Positions 33,489 to 43,445 of a stretch of 64,000 nt of DNA are shown one piece after another. The stretch lies in the NCBI RefSeq assembly GCF_900106805.1, contig NZ_FNNP01000004.1:1-64000 (forward strand), written 5' to 3'. This DNA comes from Ruegeria halocynthiae (lineage in GTDB: Bacteria; Pseudomonadota; Alphaproteobacteria; Rhodobacterales; Rhodobacteraceae). The position numbers and the translations under genes are program-made. Numbering within the stretch: the first letter of the stretch is position 1; each line of letters opens with the position of its first letter. The notes beneath the pieces are model-generated. The model did not search any database, had not been told where the DNA came from, and saw only the letters and a list, made by a program, of their open reading frames with translations.

Positions 33489-35420
33489 TCAGGCGCGCTT
33501 TTCACCGATCGACGTGACGCCCAGAACGGACAGCACCCGGGCCTCGATCTGCTTGGCGTTCATACCGGCAACGGCGTACATGTCCGCAGGGCTGGCCTGA
33601 TCAATAAAGGTATCCGGCAGCACCATCGAGCGATATTTGAGACCCTGATCGAACACACCTTCATCCGACAGAAGCTGCGCCACATGGCTGCCAAAACCGC
33701 CAACCGCGCCTTCCTCGATCGTGATCAGTGCTTCGTGGTTCGCGGCCAGCTGTAGAATCAGATCCCGATCAAGCGGCTTGGCAAAGCGGGCATCGGCAAT
33801 GGTCGGATTGATCCCTTTGGCCGCCAGTGATTCCGCAGCTTTGCGCACTTCGGCTAACCTCGTGCCAAAGGACAGCAGTGCCACACGCGCGCCGGACTGG
33901 ATCATACGGCCCTTGCCAATTTGTAGCACCTCGCCGCGATCAGGCAGATCCACACCGACCCCCTCACCCCGAGGATAACGAAATGCGATGGGGCCATCGT
34001 CATGGGCGGCGGCGGTGGCTATCATATGCATCAGCTCGGCCTCGTCCGCAGCGGCCATGACCACCATGCCCGGTAGGTTGGCGAGATAGGCGATATCGAA
34101 TGACCCGGCATGTGTGGCACCATCCGCACCCACCAGACCGGCTCGGTCGATGGCGAAGCGGACTGGCAGTCGCTGGATCGCCACGTCATGTACAACCTGA
34201 TCGTAGCCTCGTTGAAGGAAGGTAGAATACATCGCGCAGAAGGGCTTCATCCCTCCGGCCGCCAGGGCGGCGGAAAAGGTCACGCCATGCTGTTCAGCAA
34301 TTGCCACGTCGAAACAGCGTGACGGGTATCTCTCGGCAAACAGGTTCAGCCCAGTGCCATCCGGCATCGCAGCCGTCACCGCCACGATCTTGTCATCCTG
34401 TGCAGCTGCTTCGGCCAGCGCCTTACCGAATACTGACGTGTAGGAGGGCGCATTCGAGGGCGTCTTTTTCTGTTCGCCCGTCACAACGTCGAATTTCGCC
34501 GTCGCATGACCCTTGTCCCGGGCCTGCTCCGCCGGCGCATAGCCCTTGCCCTTCTTGGTCAACACATGGATCAGGATAGGTCCGGAGGCTTTGGACTTAA
34601 CTGCCCGCAGTACCGGCAGCAACTGATCCAGATCGTGCCCGTCGATCGGCCCAAGGTAGGAAAAACCCAGTTCTTCAAACAGTGTTCCACCCATCGCCAT
34701 GCCTTTCAGCATATCTTTGGCCCGCTTGGCGCCTTCACGGAAGGGCTCGGGTAGCAGGGAAACCGCCCCTTTGGCGGCGGCTTTGAGATCGTGGAACGGT
34801 TCCTCAGCGTAGATACGCGACAGATAGGTCGACAGCGCGCCAACCGGTGGTGCAATGCTCATCTCGTTGTCATTCAGGATGACGATCAGGCGTTTGCCGA
34901 GATGCCCGGCGTTGTTCATCGCCTCAAAGGCCATGCCCGCCGACATTGATCCGTCACCGATGACCGCAATTGCATCGCCCAAACCTTCGGGCGTTACACC
35001 ACCCAGATCGCGGGCCACGGCAAATCCCAGTGCGGCACTGATCGAGGTCGAGCTATGCGCAGCGCCAAACGGGTCATAGGGGCTTTCGCTGCGTTTGGTG
35101 AAGCCGCTCAGACCATCTTTCATGCGCAGGCTGCGAATGCGATCGCGACGCTCGGTCAGGATCTTGTGCGGATAGCATTGATGGCCCACGTCCCAGATAA
35201 TCTTGTCGCGCGGTGTATCGAACACGGCGTGCAGGGCGGTGGTCAGTTCGACGACACCCAGCCCGGCGCCCAGGTGCCCGCCGGTGACGGACACGGCCGA
35301 GATCGTCTCGGCCCGCAATTCGTGCGCCAGTTGGTGCAACTGCACGTCCGAGAACTGTTTGAGGTCCGCAGGGCGGTTCACAAGATCCAGCAGAGGGGTA
35401 TGCGGACGGTCGGTTGTCAT
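33489..35420 (-). CDS. dxs: 1-deoxy-D-xylulose-5-phosphate synthase
   Basis: A 643-residue TDP-dependent enzyme joining pyruvate and glyceraldehyde 3-phosphate, the first step of the MEP isoprenoid pathway. The TDP-Mg motif is in [18 protein letters not shown]. The transketolase-like middle carries [21 protein letters not shown], and the last domain has [10 protein letters not shown]. The length fits the family. It follows ispA by 21 bp, so both enzymes feed the same precursor pool. Confidence 0.96.
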   Translation of the reverse strand: MTTDRPHTPLLDLVNRPADLKQFSDVQLHQLAHELRAETISAVSVTGGHLGAGLGVVELTTALHAVFDTPRDKIIWDVGHQCYPHKILTERRDRIRSLRMKDGLSGFTKRSESPYDPFGAAHSSTSISAALGFAVARDLGGVTPEGLGDAIAVIGDGSMSAGMAFEAMNNAGHLGKRLIVILNDNEMSIAPPVGALSTYLSRIYAEEPFHDLKAAAKGAVSLLPEPFREGAKRAKDMLKGMAMGGTLFEELGFSYLGPIDGHDLDQLLPVLRAVKSKASGPILIHVLTKKGKGYAPAEQARDKGHATAKFDVVTGEQKKTPSNAPSYTSVFGKALAEAAAQDDKIVAVTAAMPDGTGLNLFAERYPSRCFDVAIAEQHGVTFSAALAAGGMKPFCAMYSTFLQRGYDQVVHDVAIQRLPVRFAIDRAGLVGADGATHAGSFDIAYLANLPGMVVMAAADEAELMHMIATAAAHDDGPIAFRYPRGEGVGVDLPDRGEVLQIGKGRMIQSGARVALLSFGTRLAEVRKAAESLAAKGINPTIADARFAKPLDRDLILQLAANHEALITIEEGAVGGFGSHVAQLLSDEGVFDQGLKYRSMVLPDTFIDQASPADMYAVAGMNAKQIEARVLSVLGVTSIGEKRA

Positions 35421-35441
35421 CTGTAGCGCGTTCCTTGCGGC

Positions 35442-36308
35442 TTAGCTGTCCCGGGCAATAACGAAGCGGGCGGCGTCCTTCAAGGTTTCAGCCTGCGTTC
35501 CGTACCCATCCAATGCAGAACAAGCCTGATCCACCAGTTCCGCCGCGCGGGATTTCGCTGCGTCCAGACCCAGATGCGAGACAAAAGTGGCCTTGCCCGC
35601 TTGGGTGTCCTTCTGCAGGCGTTTGCCCGCTAATTCGGCATCGCCTTCGATATCCAAGATGTCATCGGCGATTTGAAAAGCAAGGCCAAGAGCTTGGGCA
35701 TATTGGCGCAAGGGTCCTGTGTCTGCGTGCGCAAGCCGTGCACCCGCACAGACAGACCAGTCGATCAGCGCGCCGGTCTTGCCTGCTTGTAATCGGGTTA
35801 TTTCTTCCAATGTCAGAGGTGACGCTGCCGTCTCGGCCGCGATATCCAGCGCCTGGCCCAGTACCATACCCTGTGCGCCACTCGCTTTGGCCAGTGTCAG
35901 GGCCATCTCAGCACGAATTTCGCCAGTACCGACTTCGGCATTGGTGCAAAGTTCAAAGGCCAAAGTCTGCAAGGCATCTCCGGCCAGAACTGCGGTGCCG
36001 TCATCCCATTTCACATGTACCGTCGGGCGTCCGCGCCGCATTTCGTCGTTGTCCATGCAGGGCAGGTCGTCATGGACCAGAGAATAGGCGTGTAATGCTT
36101 CGATCCCCGTCGCGGGCCAGATTGCCTGTGCCGGACCAACCCCATGCATCCGCGCGCTTTCCAGAACAAGAAACCCACGCAGCCGTTTTCCGCCGCACGT
36201 GGCATAGGCCATTGCATGGGTTATATCCAGATCGTCCAGCGCGCCCAGAACCAGATCAAAGTGATTCTGAATCCGTGCGGCATCCTGCACCAGTCTTTCA
36301 CGAAACAT
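35442..36308 (-). CDS. ispA: Farnesyl/geranyl diphosphate synthase
   Basis: A 288-residue short-chain trans-prenyltransferase. The first aspartate motif is in SLVHDDLPCMDND and the second in FQIADDILDIEGD. CGGKRLRGFL holds the diphosphate-binding residues. The two residues between the aspartates (DDLPCMD) give the bacterial FPP synthase type. It starts directly after xseB's stop in the operon. Confidence 0.93.
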   Translation of the reverse strand: MFRERLVQDAARIQNHFDLVLGALDDLDITHAMAYATCGGKRLRGFLVLESARMHGVGPAQAIWPATGIEALHAYSLVHDDLPCMDNDEMRRGRPTVHVKWDDGTAVLAGDALQTLAFELCTNAEVGTGEIRAEMALTLAKASGAQGMVLGQALDIAAETAASPLTLEEITRLQAGKTGALIDWSVCAGARLAHADTGPLRQYAQALGLAFQIADDILDIEGDAELAGKRLQKDTQAGKATFVSHLGLDAAKSRAAELVDQACSALDGYGTQAETLKDAARFVIARDS

Positions 36309-36551
36309 TTACTGACCTTCGACAGGTGTCGTCCCGGTCGGCTGCCCATCTGCGTCCAGAGTGATCGCGGCAACCTTTTCCTCGGCCCGCTTCAACTCGT
36401 CTTCGCAGCGTTTCTTCAACTTCGCGCCACGTTCATACAGCGCGATCGACTGGTCCAGCGCGACATCGCCGCGTTCCAGCTGGCCCACCACGACCTCAAG
36501 CTCTTTCATCGCCTGTTCGAACGTCATCTGATCAACTGGGGTATCGGTCAT
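36309..36551 (-). CDS. xseB: Exodeoxyribonuclease VII small subunit
   Basis: An 80-residue helical protein. FEQAMKELEVVVGQLERGDVALDQSIALYERGAKL is the conserved XseB hairpin. It forms the nuclease with XseA, which is not in this window. It overlaps the deacetylase-like gene by four bases and abuts ispA, an arrangement common in Rhodobacterales. Confidence 0.95.
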   Translation of the reverse strand: MTDTPVDQMTFEQAMKELEVVVGQLERGDVALDQSIALYERGAKLKKRCEDELKRAEEKVAAITLDADGQPTGTTPVEGQ

Positions 36552-37474
36552 CGTGCTGCCTTTATCAGTTCTTCCACATGGGCGCGTGTCGCCTCGGCCA
36601 GTGCGTTCAGATCATACCCACCTTCCAAAGTCGAGATGATACGGCCCCCACAAACTTCATCGGCGATCTTACACAGCTCTGACGTGATCCAGGCAAAATC
36701 GCCCGTGGACCAGTTGAGATTGGCCAACGGGTCATCCTGGTGTGCATCGAACCCTGCTGAAATGATGATCAGGTCCGGATTGAACGCCCGCAGACGTGGA
36801 AAGGCCTTTGTTTCATAGGCTGCCCGCATCTCCGCTCCGCCTGTGCCTGGGGCCAAAGGTATGTTCAGAACCGTCTCATAAGCGCCAGTTTCGTCAGGAC
36901 GGCCAGAACCGGGCCACAATGGCATTTGCTGACTGGTGATCACCAAGGCGCGCTTCTCATCCCACAACAGGTTCTGCGTGCCATTGCCGTGGTGCACGTC
37001 GAAATCCACCACCGCCACGCGGCTCAACCCGTGATGATCCAGCGCGTGCTTGGCGGCCAGCGCGGCATTCCCGAACAGACAGAACCCCATGGCCGTCTCG
37101 GTCTCGGCATGATGCCCAGGTGGTCGTATGGCACAAAACGCATTCGGCACCTCGCCACCCAGAACCAGATCAACCGCCCGCACAACCGCACCCGCGGCAC
37201 GATAGGCCGCATCAACCGACCCGGTCGACATAAACGTGTCTCCGTCGATTTGCTTGAACCCCTCCGGGGGCCGGCTGTCGAGGATACCATTAATGTGGTT
37301 TTGCGGATGTACCCGCAGCAGATCGTCATCCGCCGCCAAAGGGGCCGTTACGCGCTGCAAATCCAAATCTTCCAGTGCATGAAGGATATGTTCCAACCGT
37401 GCCACACGTTCCGGATGCCCCTCCGGAGTCACGTGATTTAGACAATCTGCATGGGTCAAAAGGGCGGTTTTCAT
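36548..37474 (-). CDS. Histone deacetylase-family (acetoin utilisation-like) hydrolase
   Basis: A 308-residue zinc hydrolase. RPPGHHAETETAMGFCLFGN carries the active-site histidine pair. VAVVDFDVHHGNGTQ carries the Asp-x-His zinc ligands, and IISAGFDAHQDDPL the second zinc aspartate. Bacterial members remove acetyl groups from proteins or from acetylated amines such as acetylpolyamines. The substrate here is unknown. It heads the xseB-ispA-dxs unit. Confidence 0.9.
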   Translation of the reverse strand: MKTALLTHADCLNHVTPEGHPERVARLEHILHALEDLDLQRVTAPLAADDDLLRVHPQNHINGILDSRPPEGFKQIDGDTFMSTGSVDAAYRAAGAVVRAVDLVLGGEVPNAFCAIRPPGHHAETETAMGFCLFGNAALAAKHALDHHGLSRVAVVDFDVHHGNGTQNLLWDEKRALVITSQQMPLWPGSGRPDETGAYETVLNIPLAPGTGGAEMRAAYETKAFPRLRAFNPDLIIISAGFDAHQDDPLANLNWSTGDFAWITSELCKIADEVCGGRIISTLEGGYDLNALAEATRAHVEELIKAAR

Positions 37475-37543
37475 CGGGGTCCCAACTTCATCTGGCTAAA
37501 AATACCTTCGCCGAAGGCATAAGATCGCCGCGCAGCGGCTTAA

Positions 37544-38245
37544 TCAATCCGGTGCCAGCATATAGCCCGCACCACGTACGGTCTGCAGATACCGAGGCTG
37601 TTTCGGATCCTGCTCCAGCTTTCGACGCAGGCGGGTTATTTGTACATCCACCGCACGTTCCTGCGCCTGACCCTTGTCACGACCCAAATCCTCGACAAGC
37701 TTGGCGCGGCTGATCGGTTCACCGGGCTGGGCCGAGAAAATCTTCATCAGCTGGCTTTCAGTCGCAGTAAGACGCACCGGGTCCTCACCCTGCCACATCT
37801 CACCCCGCTCGATATCATAGCGAATTGGCCCAAGATGCAGAATCTTCGCCACCGCGTCCTGAGCAGGCGTTTCCGGCATCCGGCGTAAAATGGCATTGAT
37901 TCTGAGCAACAGCTCCTTTGGCTCAAACGGTTTGGCCAGATAATCATCTGCGCCTGCCTCCAACCCGGCAATCCGATGCTCGGTTTCGCCCTTGGCCGTC
38001 AGCAGCAGGATCGGGGTGGAATGCGTTTCGCGCAAGGCCCGCGTCAGGCTTACGCCGTCCTCACCGGGCATCATAACATCCAGCACGATCAAATCGAAAT
38101 CCAACCCCGACAACACCCGACGCGCATGTGCTGCATCCCGCGCGGATGTCACCAGGAATCCACTGCGCATCAGGAATTTCTTGAGCAGATCGCGAATGCG
38201 CTCGTCATCGTCGACGATCAGAAGATGGGCGTCCATTTCGCTCAT
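37544..38245 (-). CDS. petR: OmpR-type response regulator PetR
   Basis: 233 residues. A receiver domain with the phospho-aspartate in LDFDLIVLDVMMPGEDG is followed by a winged-helix domain (QAQERAVDVQITRLRRKLEQD). Its start overlaps the MarR gene's stop by four bases. The MarR-response regulator pair is the PetP-PetR arrangement described in Rhodobacter, where it affects respiratory gene expression. No histidine kinase lies nearby. Confidence 0.88.
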   Translation of the reverse strand: MSEMDAHLLIVDDDERIRDLLKKFLMRSGFLVTSARDAAHARRVLSGLDFDLIVLDVMMPGEDGVSLTRALRETHSTPILLLTAKGETEHRIAGLEAGADDYLAKPFEPKELLLRINAILRRMPETPAQDAVAKILHLGPIRYDIERGEMWQGEDPVRLTATESQLMKIFSAQPGEPISRAKLVEDLGRDKGQAQERAVDVQITRLRRKLEQDPKQPRYLQTVRGAGYMLAPD

Positions 38246-38754
38246 GAAGTCGTATCCCGCAGTTTTGCATATGCACGACGCATATCAACATCCATCATTG
38301 CTTCAAGCACTTTACGAAACCCCGCTACCGCCTCGGGACCTGCATCTTTGTAGGCCGTACGCATCCGGGCGCGCTGGGCGTCGGACAGTTTGGCCTCTAG
38401 TGCCTGACCCTTTTCAGTCAGAAATAGGTGGCGTTCGCGTTTGTCCACTGTTCCGACCCGGCTTTCGACTAGGCCGTCTTCGATCAAGCTACGCAGAACG
38501 CGGTTCAGCGATTGTTTGGTGACACCCAATATAGCCAACAGATTGTTGACCGTCGTCCCCGGCGCTCGGTTGATGAAATGGATGGCTCGATGATGGGCAC
38601 GGCCATAGGCCAATTCGGTCAGGATACGGTCGGGATCAGCGGTAAAGCCGCGATAGGCAAAAAACATGGCCTCGATGCCCTGCCTCAGTTGCTCATCTGT
38701 CAGAAACAACAGGCTTTCTCCGCCAAAGACCGGGGCGGGACGGATGTCGGACAT
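38242..38754 (-). CDS. petP: MarR-family regulator PetP
   Basis: A MarR-type winged helix of about 170 residues. The helix-turn-helix is in VNNLLAILGVTKQSLNRVLRSLIEDGLV, with the wing DKRERHLFLTEKG. The open frame begins at 38766, but ATG 38754 has GAGG about eight bases before it and is the better start. It is translationally coupled to petR. A 15-bp palindrome lies just upstream. Confidence 0.85.
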   Translation of the reverse strand: MSDIRPAPVFGGESLLFLTDEQLRQGIEAMFFAYRGFTADPDRILTELAYGRAHHRAIHFINRAPGTTVNNLLAILGVTKQSLNRVLRSLIEDGLVESRVGTVDKRERHLFLTEKGQALEAKLSDAQRARMRTAYKDAGPEAVAGFRKVLEAMMDVDMRRAYAKLRDTTS

Positions 38755-38779
38755 GTCAGACCTCATTACTCAATATAGC

Positions 38780-38794
38780 CTGACTTTATGTCAG
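38780..38794. promoter_or_regulatory. Palindrome CTGAC-TTTAT-GTCAG upstream of petP
   Basis: A perfect 5-bp-arm inverted repeat lies 26 bp upstream of the preferred petP start. It suits an autoregulatory MarR operator, though the arms are short. Confidence 0.4.
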
Positions 38795-38913
38795 CGTTAT
38801 TGACATTCCAAGAGTGCACAGGTATCGAATCGCAGTTTTTGCGCAACATTATGTCCGATGCGGACCTAACTGGCGCAACATTCTGAAATATAGCACGGTT
38901 CAGGAGAATTCAC

Positions 38914-39780
38914 ATGGCAGGGTATGACGATCGCGATGGTGTCATCTGGATGGATGGTGAATTGGTGCCATGGCGTGAGGCCAATGTGCACATTCTGTCC
39001 CACGCGATGCACTATGCGTCCTCGGTGTTCGAGGGTGAGCGCGCCTATAATGGCAAAATCTTCAAAAGCCGCGCGCATTCCGAACGCCTGATTGCTTCGG
39101 CCGAGGCGCTGGATATGCCAATGCCTTACAGCGTTGACCAGATCGAAGCTGCCAAGGAAGAGGCGCTGAAAGCCAGCGGTTTGCAAGATGCTTATGTACG
39201 CGCGCTGGTCTGGCGCGGATCGGGCGAGGACATGGGTGTGGCTTCTGCCAAGAACCCAGTTCGGATGGCCATCGCGGTCTGGCCCTGGGGTGCCTATTAC
39301 GGCGACGCCAAGATGCAGGGCGCCAAGCTGGACATCGCAGAATGGAAACGCCCGAGCCCGGAAACCATCCCGGTACATGCCAAGGCAGCGGGTCTCTATA
39401 TGATCTGCACCATTTCCAAACATAAGGCCGAGGCCAAGGGGTGCTCGGACGCTTTGTTCATGGATTTTAATGGCAATGTGGCCGAGGCGACGGGTGCCAA
39501 TGTCTTTTTTGTCAAGGATGGCGAGGTGCATACCCCTCTGGCCGATTGCTTCCTGAATGGTATCACCCGCCAGACGGTCATTCAGATGCTGAAAGACAAG
39601 GGCGTCACCGTTCACGAACGCCGGATCAGACCCGAAGAGATGGCGGATTTCGAACAGTGTTGGCTGACCGGCACAGCGGCCGAAGTCACGCCGGTCGGGC
39701 AAATCGGTGACTACACGTTTGAAGTTGGCGATCTGACACGCGAAATCGCCGAAGACTACGAAAAGCTGGTCCGCGCGTAA
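38914..39780 (+). CDS. ilvE: Branched-chain amino acid aminotransferase
   Basis: A 288-residue fold-type IV PLP enzyme. MHYASSVFEGERAYNG opens the active site, the PLP lysine is in HAKAAGLYMICTISKHKAEA, and the phosphate-binding part is in NVAEATGANVFFVKDG. The family lysine normally sits in the K-x-x-x-Y pattern, seen here. It makes Leu, Ile and Val from their keto acids. A CAGGAG SD precedes the start. A clear terminator follows. Confidence 0.93.
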   Translation: MAGYDDRDGVIWMDGELVPWREANVHILSHAMHYASSVFEGERAYNGKIFKSRAHSERLIASAEALDMPMPYSVDQIEAAKEEALKASGLQDAYVRALVWRGSGEDMGVASAKNPVRMAIAVWPWGAYYGDAKMQGAKLDIAEWKRPSPETIPVHAKAAGLYMICTISKHKAEAKGCSDALFMDFNGNVAEATGANVFFVKDGEVHTPLADCFLNGITRQTVIQMLKDKGVTVHERRIRPEEMADFEQCWLTGTAAEVTPVGQIGDYTFEVGDLTREIAEDYEKLVRA

Positions 39781-39795
39781 GTTAATATCGTTTCG

Positions 39796-39819
39796 AACCC
39801 CCGCTCAGGCGGGGGTTTT
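39796..39819 (+). terminator. Intrinsic terminator of ilvE
   Basis: CCCCCGC-TCAG-GCGGGGG followed by TTTT begins 18 bp after the ilvE stop. Confidence 0.92.
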
Positions 39820-39896
39820 GATTGCAGATCGTGTAAATGTGTATGCAGATCGTCCCACGATATGGACGTTCCTGCACGAGACCGTATTCTTGATCT

Positions 39897-40847
39897 ATGT
39901 TGGATCTTCTCAGCGATATTCTCACCCGCCTGTCTTTGCGCGGTACGTTTTACTTTCGCACATCATTTACCCCTCCGTTCGGGATACAGGTGCCCGGATT
40001 TGAGAACGTGGCCCGCTTTCACTTTGTTCAACGCGGTGAACTGAAGGTTCATCTGTCTGCAACTGGCGAGACGCTGCGGTTAAGGCAGGGCGATCTGATC
40101 CTGATCCCCCACGGCGCGCCACACGCGTTGTTGTGTAACGAGGTCAAACCGTATGATGCTCTGCCGCTTGAGCAGGTGTTGGAACAGTCCGGTTATACTG
40201 GCGATGGCGTGCTGGTCTATGGCGGGGCGGAAGAAGAGCGTGATACGCAGCTGATCTGCGGCCATTTTTCGTTTACGGGACCCGCCGGGCGAAACGGAAC
40301 CGGGCATATGCTGATTGACAGATTGCCACCTTTCATACTGATCGAAAATTACGGTGAGGACGCGGGCGCCTGGATCGAGGCGACCTTGCGTATGATCGGA
40401 TCTGAAGTGTCCGGTGCCCGCATTGGCGGCGATCTGATTGCATTGAAACTGTCCGAGGTGCTGTTTGCGCAGGCGATCCGGGCCTATCTTGAACATCAAA
40501 GCCCCGATGATGCCGCGCTAGCCGGGTTCGCTGATCCGCGCGTCTCAAGGGCACTGACGGCGTTTCATCAATCTCCGGCGCAGGAATGGAGCGTCGCAAC
40601 GCTCGCGCGCGAGGCGGCAATGTCACGCACTGCATTTGCCCAGCTTTTTGCCCAGAAGATGGGAACTACCCCAATGCAGTACCTGACCGATTGGCGGATG
40701 CAGATCGCCTGCCATGGGTTGACCGAAAGCCGTTGGAACGTGGCAGATGCTGCTGCCGAAGTGGGGTACGCCTCTGAGGCTGCGTTTTCTCGCGTCTTCA
40801 AGAAGCAGGTCGGTCTGTCGCCCGCCGCATATCGCGCAATGCACTGA
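39897..40847 (+). CDS. AraC-family regulator with N-terminal cupin
   Basis: 316 residues. An N-terminal cupin_6-type sensor (FHFVQRGELKVHL, LRQGDLILIPHGAPHAL) is followed by a C-terminal double helix-turn-helix (VATLAREAAMSRTAFAQLFAQ, then VADAAAEVGYASEAAFSRVFKKQVGLSPAAYR). It is followed in the same direction by the SPW membrane protein, which may be a target. The inducer is unknown. Confidence 0.9.
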   Translation: MLDLLSDILTRLSLRGTFYFRTSFTPPFGIQVPGFENVARFHFVQRGELKVHLSATGETLRLRQGDLILIPHGAPHALLCNEVKPYDALPLEQVLEQSGYTGDGVLVYGGAEEERDTQLICGHFSFTGPAGRNGTGHMLIDRLPPFILIENYGEDAGAWIEATLRMIGSEVSGARIGGDLIALKLSEVLFAQAIRAYLEHQSPDDAALAGFADPRVSRALTAFHQSPAQEWSVATLAREAAMSRTAFAQLFAQKMGTTPMQYLTDWRMQIACHGLTESRWNVADAAAEVGYASEAAFSRVFKKQVGLSPAAYRAMH

Positions 40848-40957
40848 TCGTGCAACAATTCGAACGAACTGCAAGGTTTGGTAAACGATCTGGACTACTA
40901 CGTTCAGCACATCGCTCCTATTCTTTGATCATCACTGATTGAAGAAAGGAAGCTGAA

Positions 40958-41323
40958 ATGTCCCTGCGTTTTGTCACCCGCTCTGTACATGCGTATCTCG
41001 ACTATCCGGTTGCGATTGCGCTGATGGTATTGCCTTTTGTTCTGGGGCTTGGCCAGTCCAACCCGATGGCGCTCTGGCTGTCCGTGGTTACGGGAGTGGC
41101 CGCCTTCGTGTTGACCGTTTTGACAGATCATCATCTCGGAATTTGGCGGGTGCTACCTTACAAGTTCCACCTCGCCGTAGACCTTCTAGTCGGCATCACG
41201 TTCCTGATGGCGCCCAGCCTGTTCGGATTCTCGGGAATTGATGCGCTGTTTTACTGGTTGAACGGGGCCGCAGTTGTCGTGGTTATCTCGCTCAGCGCGC
41301 CGGAAAAGGGCGTTATGGTCTGA
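40958..41323 (+). CDS. SPW repeat-like integral membrane protein
   Basis: 121 residues with four hydrophobic helices (YPVAIALMVLPFVLGLG, LWLSVVTGVAAFVLTVLTD, LAVDLLVGITFLMAPSLFGF, LNGAAVVVVISLSAP). The repeated helix pair with D-Y-P and G-F-S turns resembles SPW proteins. AAAGGAAG lies before the ATG. Function unknown. Confidence 0.7.
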   Translation: MSLRFVTRSVHAYLDYPVAIALMVLPFVLGLGQSNPMALWLSVVTGVAAFVLTVLTDHHLGIWRVLPYKFHLAVDLLVGITFLMAPSLFGFSGIDALFYWLNGAAVVVVISLSAPEKGVMV

Positions 41324-41592
41324 CCGAACACCAGATCTGCAAATCACTGATGGGCCGTGCGGAATTCTGGATGGCCCCTTCATATCACGCTCTAACAAAG
41401 CAATTTGTGCCGTATGGGCTGGCTATGATTTAGCAGATTTTCAGGCTTGAAAATTCCGACAAAAACCATCAGATATAACGCAACGCCAGATGACGAACAT
41501 CAAGCATCAGGTTCCGGGGCGATCTGTGGGCTTAGCAATTGCAGATGTGAAGGCCTGCCATCGTCCCGGAAACGACCAATGGGAGGCCGCGC

Positions 41593-41802
41593 TTGCGCGA
41601 ACGTTTCGAAGAATTGATGGCCGACTCTTGCTGCGCTTCGCGTGATTGCGACGCACTGACATCGGACGTCGCAGCCTATTTCGACCACAAAACCTGTAAT
41701 GCCGAGCGCTGTCGGGCACTTGAAGAGAGCGCAGCCGCAAAGCCACAGCCTGTCAGGCGCAATTCAACGCGCGCGCTGCATGAGGGCAGCTTGCGGGATT
41801 AG
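41593..41802 (+). CDS. Small cysteine-rich protein (69 residues)
   Basis: I do not recognise the family. The TTG start at 41593 is backed by GGGAGG six bases upstream, the main reason to accept it. Five cysteines lie within 33 residues (DSCCASRDCDAL, HKTCNAERC), which could bind a metal. The tail is basic and Ser/Ala-rich. It converges with cobO and overlaps its end by four bases. Confidence 0.5.
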   Translation: MRERFEELMADSCCASRDCDALTSDVAAYFDHKTCNAERCRALEESAAAKPQPVRRNSTRALHEGSLRD

Positions 41803-42398
41803 AAATCGACGCCGCGCTGGGCTTTGATACCGGCCTGAAACGGGTGTTTTTCTTCGGTCATCTCTGTCACCAAATCCGCATAGTCGCGTAAGGCCTGCGG
41901 GGCATCCCGACCGGTCAGGAATACGCTGGTTTTATCTGAGCGCGCCTGAAGCCCCTCAATAACAGTCTCTACTGAAATGTATTCGTAACGCAGGGCGATG
42001 TTGATTTCGTCCAGAACAACCAGATCGTATTCGCCGCTATTCATCAGATCACACGCTTTGTTAAAAGCCGCGGTCGCAGCAGCGATGTCGCGGTCTCGGT
42101 CCTGCGTGTCCCAGGTAAAGCCTTCGCCCATTGTGTGCCAGGTGACGAGATCGCGTTCTTCAAAGAACCGGCGCTCACCCGTTTTCCATTTGCCCTTGAT
42201 GAACTGAACCACGGCCACCTTCTGACCCCAGCCCAAGGCCCGGATCACAACACCAAAGGCAGCCGAGGATTTGCCTTTGCCTTTGCCGGTGTTGATCAGT
42301 ACCAGCCCCCGGCCGGGATCAACTGCTTCCGAGACTTTCTTACGGTGCTTGGTCTGCACCTCTTGCATCTTCTCTTTGTGATTCTGTGCGTCGCTCAT
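41799..42398 (-). CDS. cobO: Cob(I)yrinic acid a,c-diamide adenosyltransferase
   Basis: A 199-residue BtuR/CobO enzyme that puts the adenosyl group on cobalt in B12 synthesis or salvage. The P-loop is in LVLINTGKGKGKSSAAFG. VVQFIKGKWKTGERRFF and DLVVLDEINIALRYEYI are conserved. No other cobalamin genes lie in the window. Confidence 0.95.
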   Translation of the reverse strand: MSDAQNHKEKMQEVQTKHRKKVSEAVDPGRGLVLINTGKGKGKSSAAFGVVIRALGWGQKVAVVQFIKGKWKTGERRFFEERDLVTWHTMGEGFTWDTQDRDRDIAAATAAFNKACDLMNSGEYDLVVLDEINIALRYEYISVETVIEGLQARSDKTSVFLTGRDAPQALRDYADLVTEMTEEKHPFQAGIKAQRGVDF

Positions 42399-42456
42399 CA
42401 GGAAACCTCATCGGAGTATCGCGCCCCAAACTAGGGGAAGTTTGCAAAAGGTAAAG

Positions 42457-43392
42457 TCACGCTTTGGGGTCAGTAACGGACCGCGCCTTGGTTCGATCCA
42501 GACCAAGCTGACGCTCGCGCAGGATCACCACGACGTTGCCGGCAATCACAAGCGCCGCACCGCCCAGCATCACCAGGGTTGGAAGCTCATCGAACCAAAT
42601 ATAGCCGATGATGATGGCGAACAGCATTGTTGTGTAATCATAGGGAGCCAACATTGAGGCTTGGCCAAACTTGTACGAGGATGTCACCAGAATCTGTGCT
42701 ACTCCGCCGATCAAACCGATTGTCACCAGCAATGCGGCTTGTTCCCAGCTTGGGATAACCCAGCCCCAAAAGACCGTCAGACCCGAAAGCAAGGTCGCGG
42801 TGAGAGAGAAATAGAATACGATCGCAGCGGGGTGATCCACCTGCACCAATTGGCGAATATGTATCTGTACAAAGGCGCGCGCAACGGTTGCTGCCAGTAC
42901 GCACAGCGCGCCGATTGTTGCAGCTGTCTCAGCGTTTCCCGATCCAAGTCGCGGCCAGATCATGATCACTACGCCGACAAGGCCAAGCGCAACAGCACCG
43001 ATACGGATCATGCGTATCCGCTCACCCAGCATGAACGCAGCCAGAATCAGCGTAAAAATGGGGGTGGCGTAGCCTATGGCCGTGACCTCGGGTAACGGCA
43101 ACAGGCTGAGGCCGGTAAAGGTCAAACCCATGGCCGAGGTGCCTAAAACGCCGCGCCAGAAATGGCCCATGGGCTTTTTGGCGATAAAGCCTTGCGCCAG
43201 TTCTCCGCGCCAGATCAGCCAGGCGATGATGACCGGAATAGCGAATAGCGAGCGAAAAAACACCATTTCCCCAGGTGGGAAATCCGCTGAAAGTGCCTTG
43301 ACCAAAGCGGACATAACCGTGAACAGCACAAGCGCACCGAGTTTCAGCGCCACGGCAAGCGCCGGACGATGCGATGTTAAGGATTTCGCCAT
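42457..43392 (-). CDS. DMT-superfamily (EamA) transporter
   Basis: About 311 residues, ten membrane helices and two EamA halves (GALVLFTVMSALVKALSAD, then FQAAATIGALCVLAATVARAF-type second half). The start at 43392 is chosen because AGGG lies about nine bases upstream and the first helix follows at once. The longer frame from 43461 would overlap the HD gene. The exported compound is unknown. It resembles the S-adenosylmethionine/riboflavin-type group only in general fold. Confidence 0.8.
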   Translation of the reverse strand: MAKSLTSHRPALAVALKLGALVLFTVMSALVKALSADFPPGEMVFFRSLFAIPVIIAWLIWRGELAQGFIAKKPMGHFWRGVLGTSAMGLTFTGLSLLPLPEVTAIGYATPIFTLILAAFMLGERIRMIRIGAVALGLVGVVIMIWPRLGSGNAETAATIGALCVLAATVARAFVQIHIRQLVQVDHPAAIVFYFSLTATLLSGLTVFWGWVIPSWEQAALLVTIGLIGGVAQILVTSSYKFGQASMLAPYDYTTMLFAIIIGYIWFDELPTLVMLGGAALVIAGNVVVILRERQLGLDRTKARSVTDPKA

Positions 43393-43445
43393 GGCGCGAC
43401 CCTGCGCTTTTGTGTGCAAAAGATCAACAGGTCGAGAGGCTTGCG

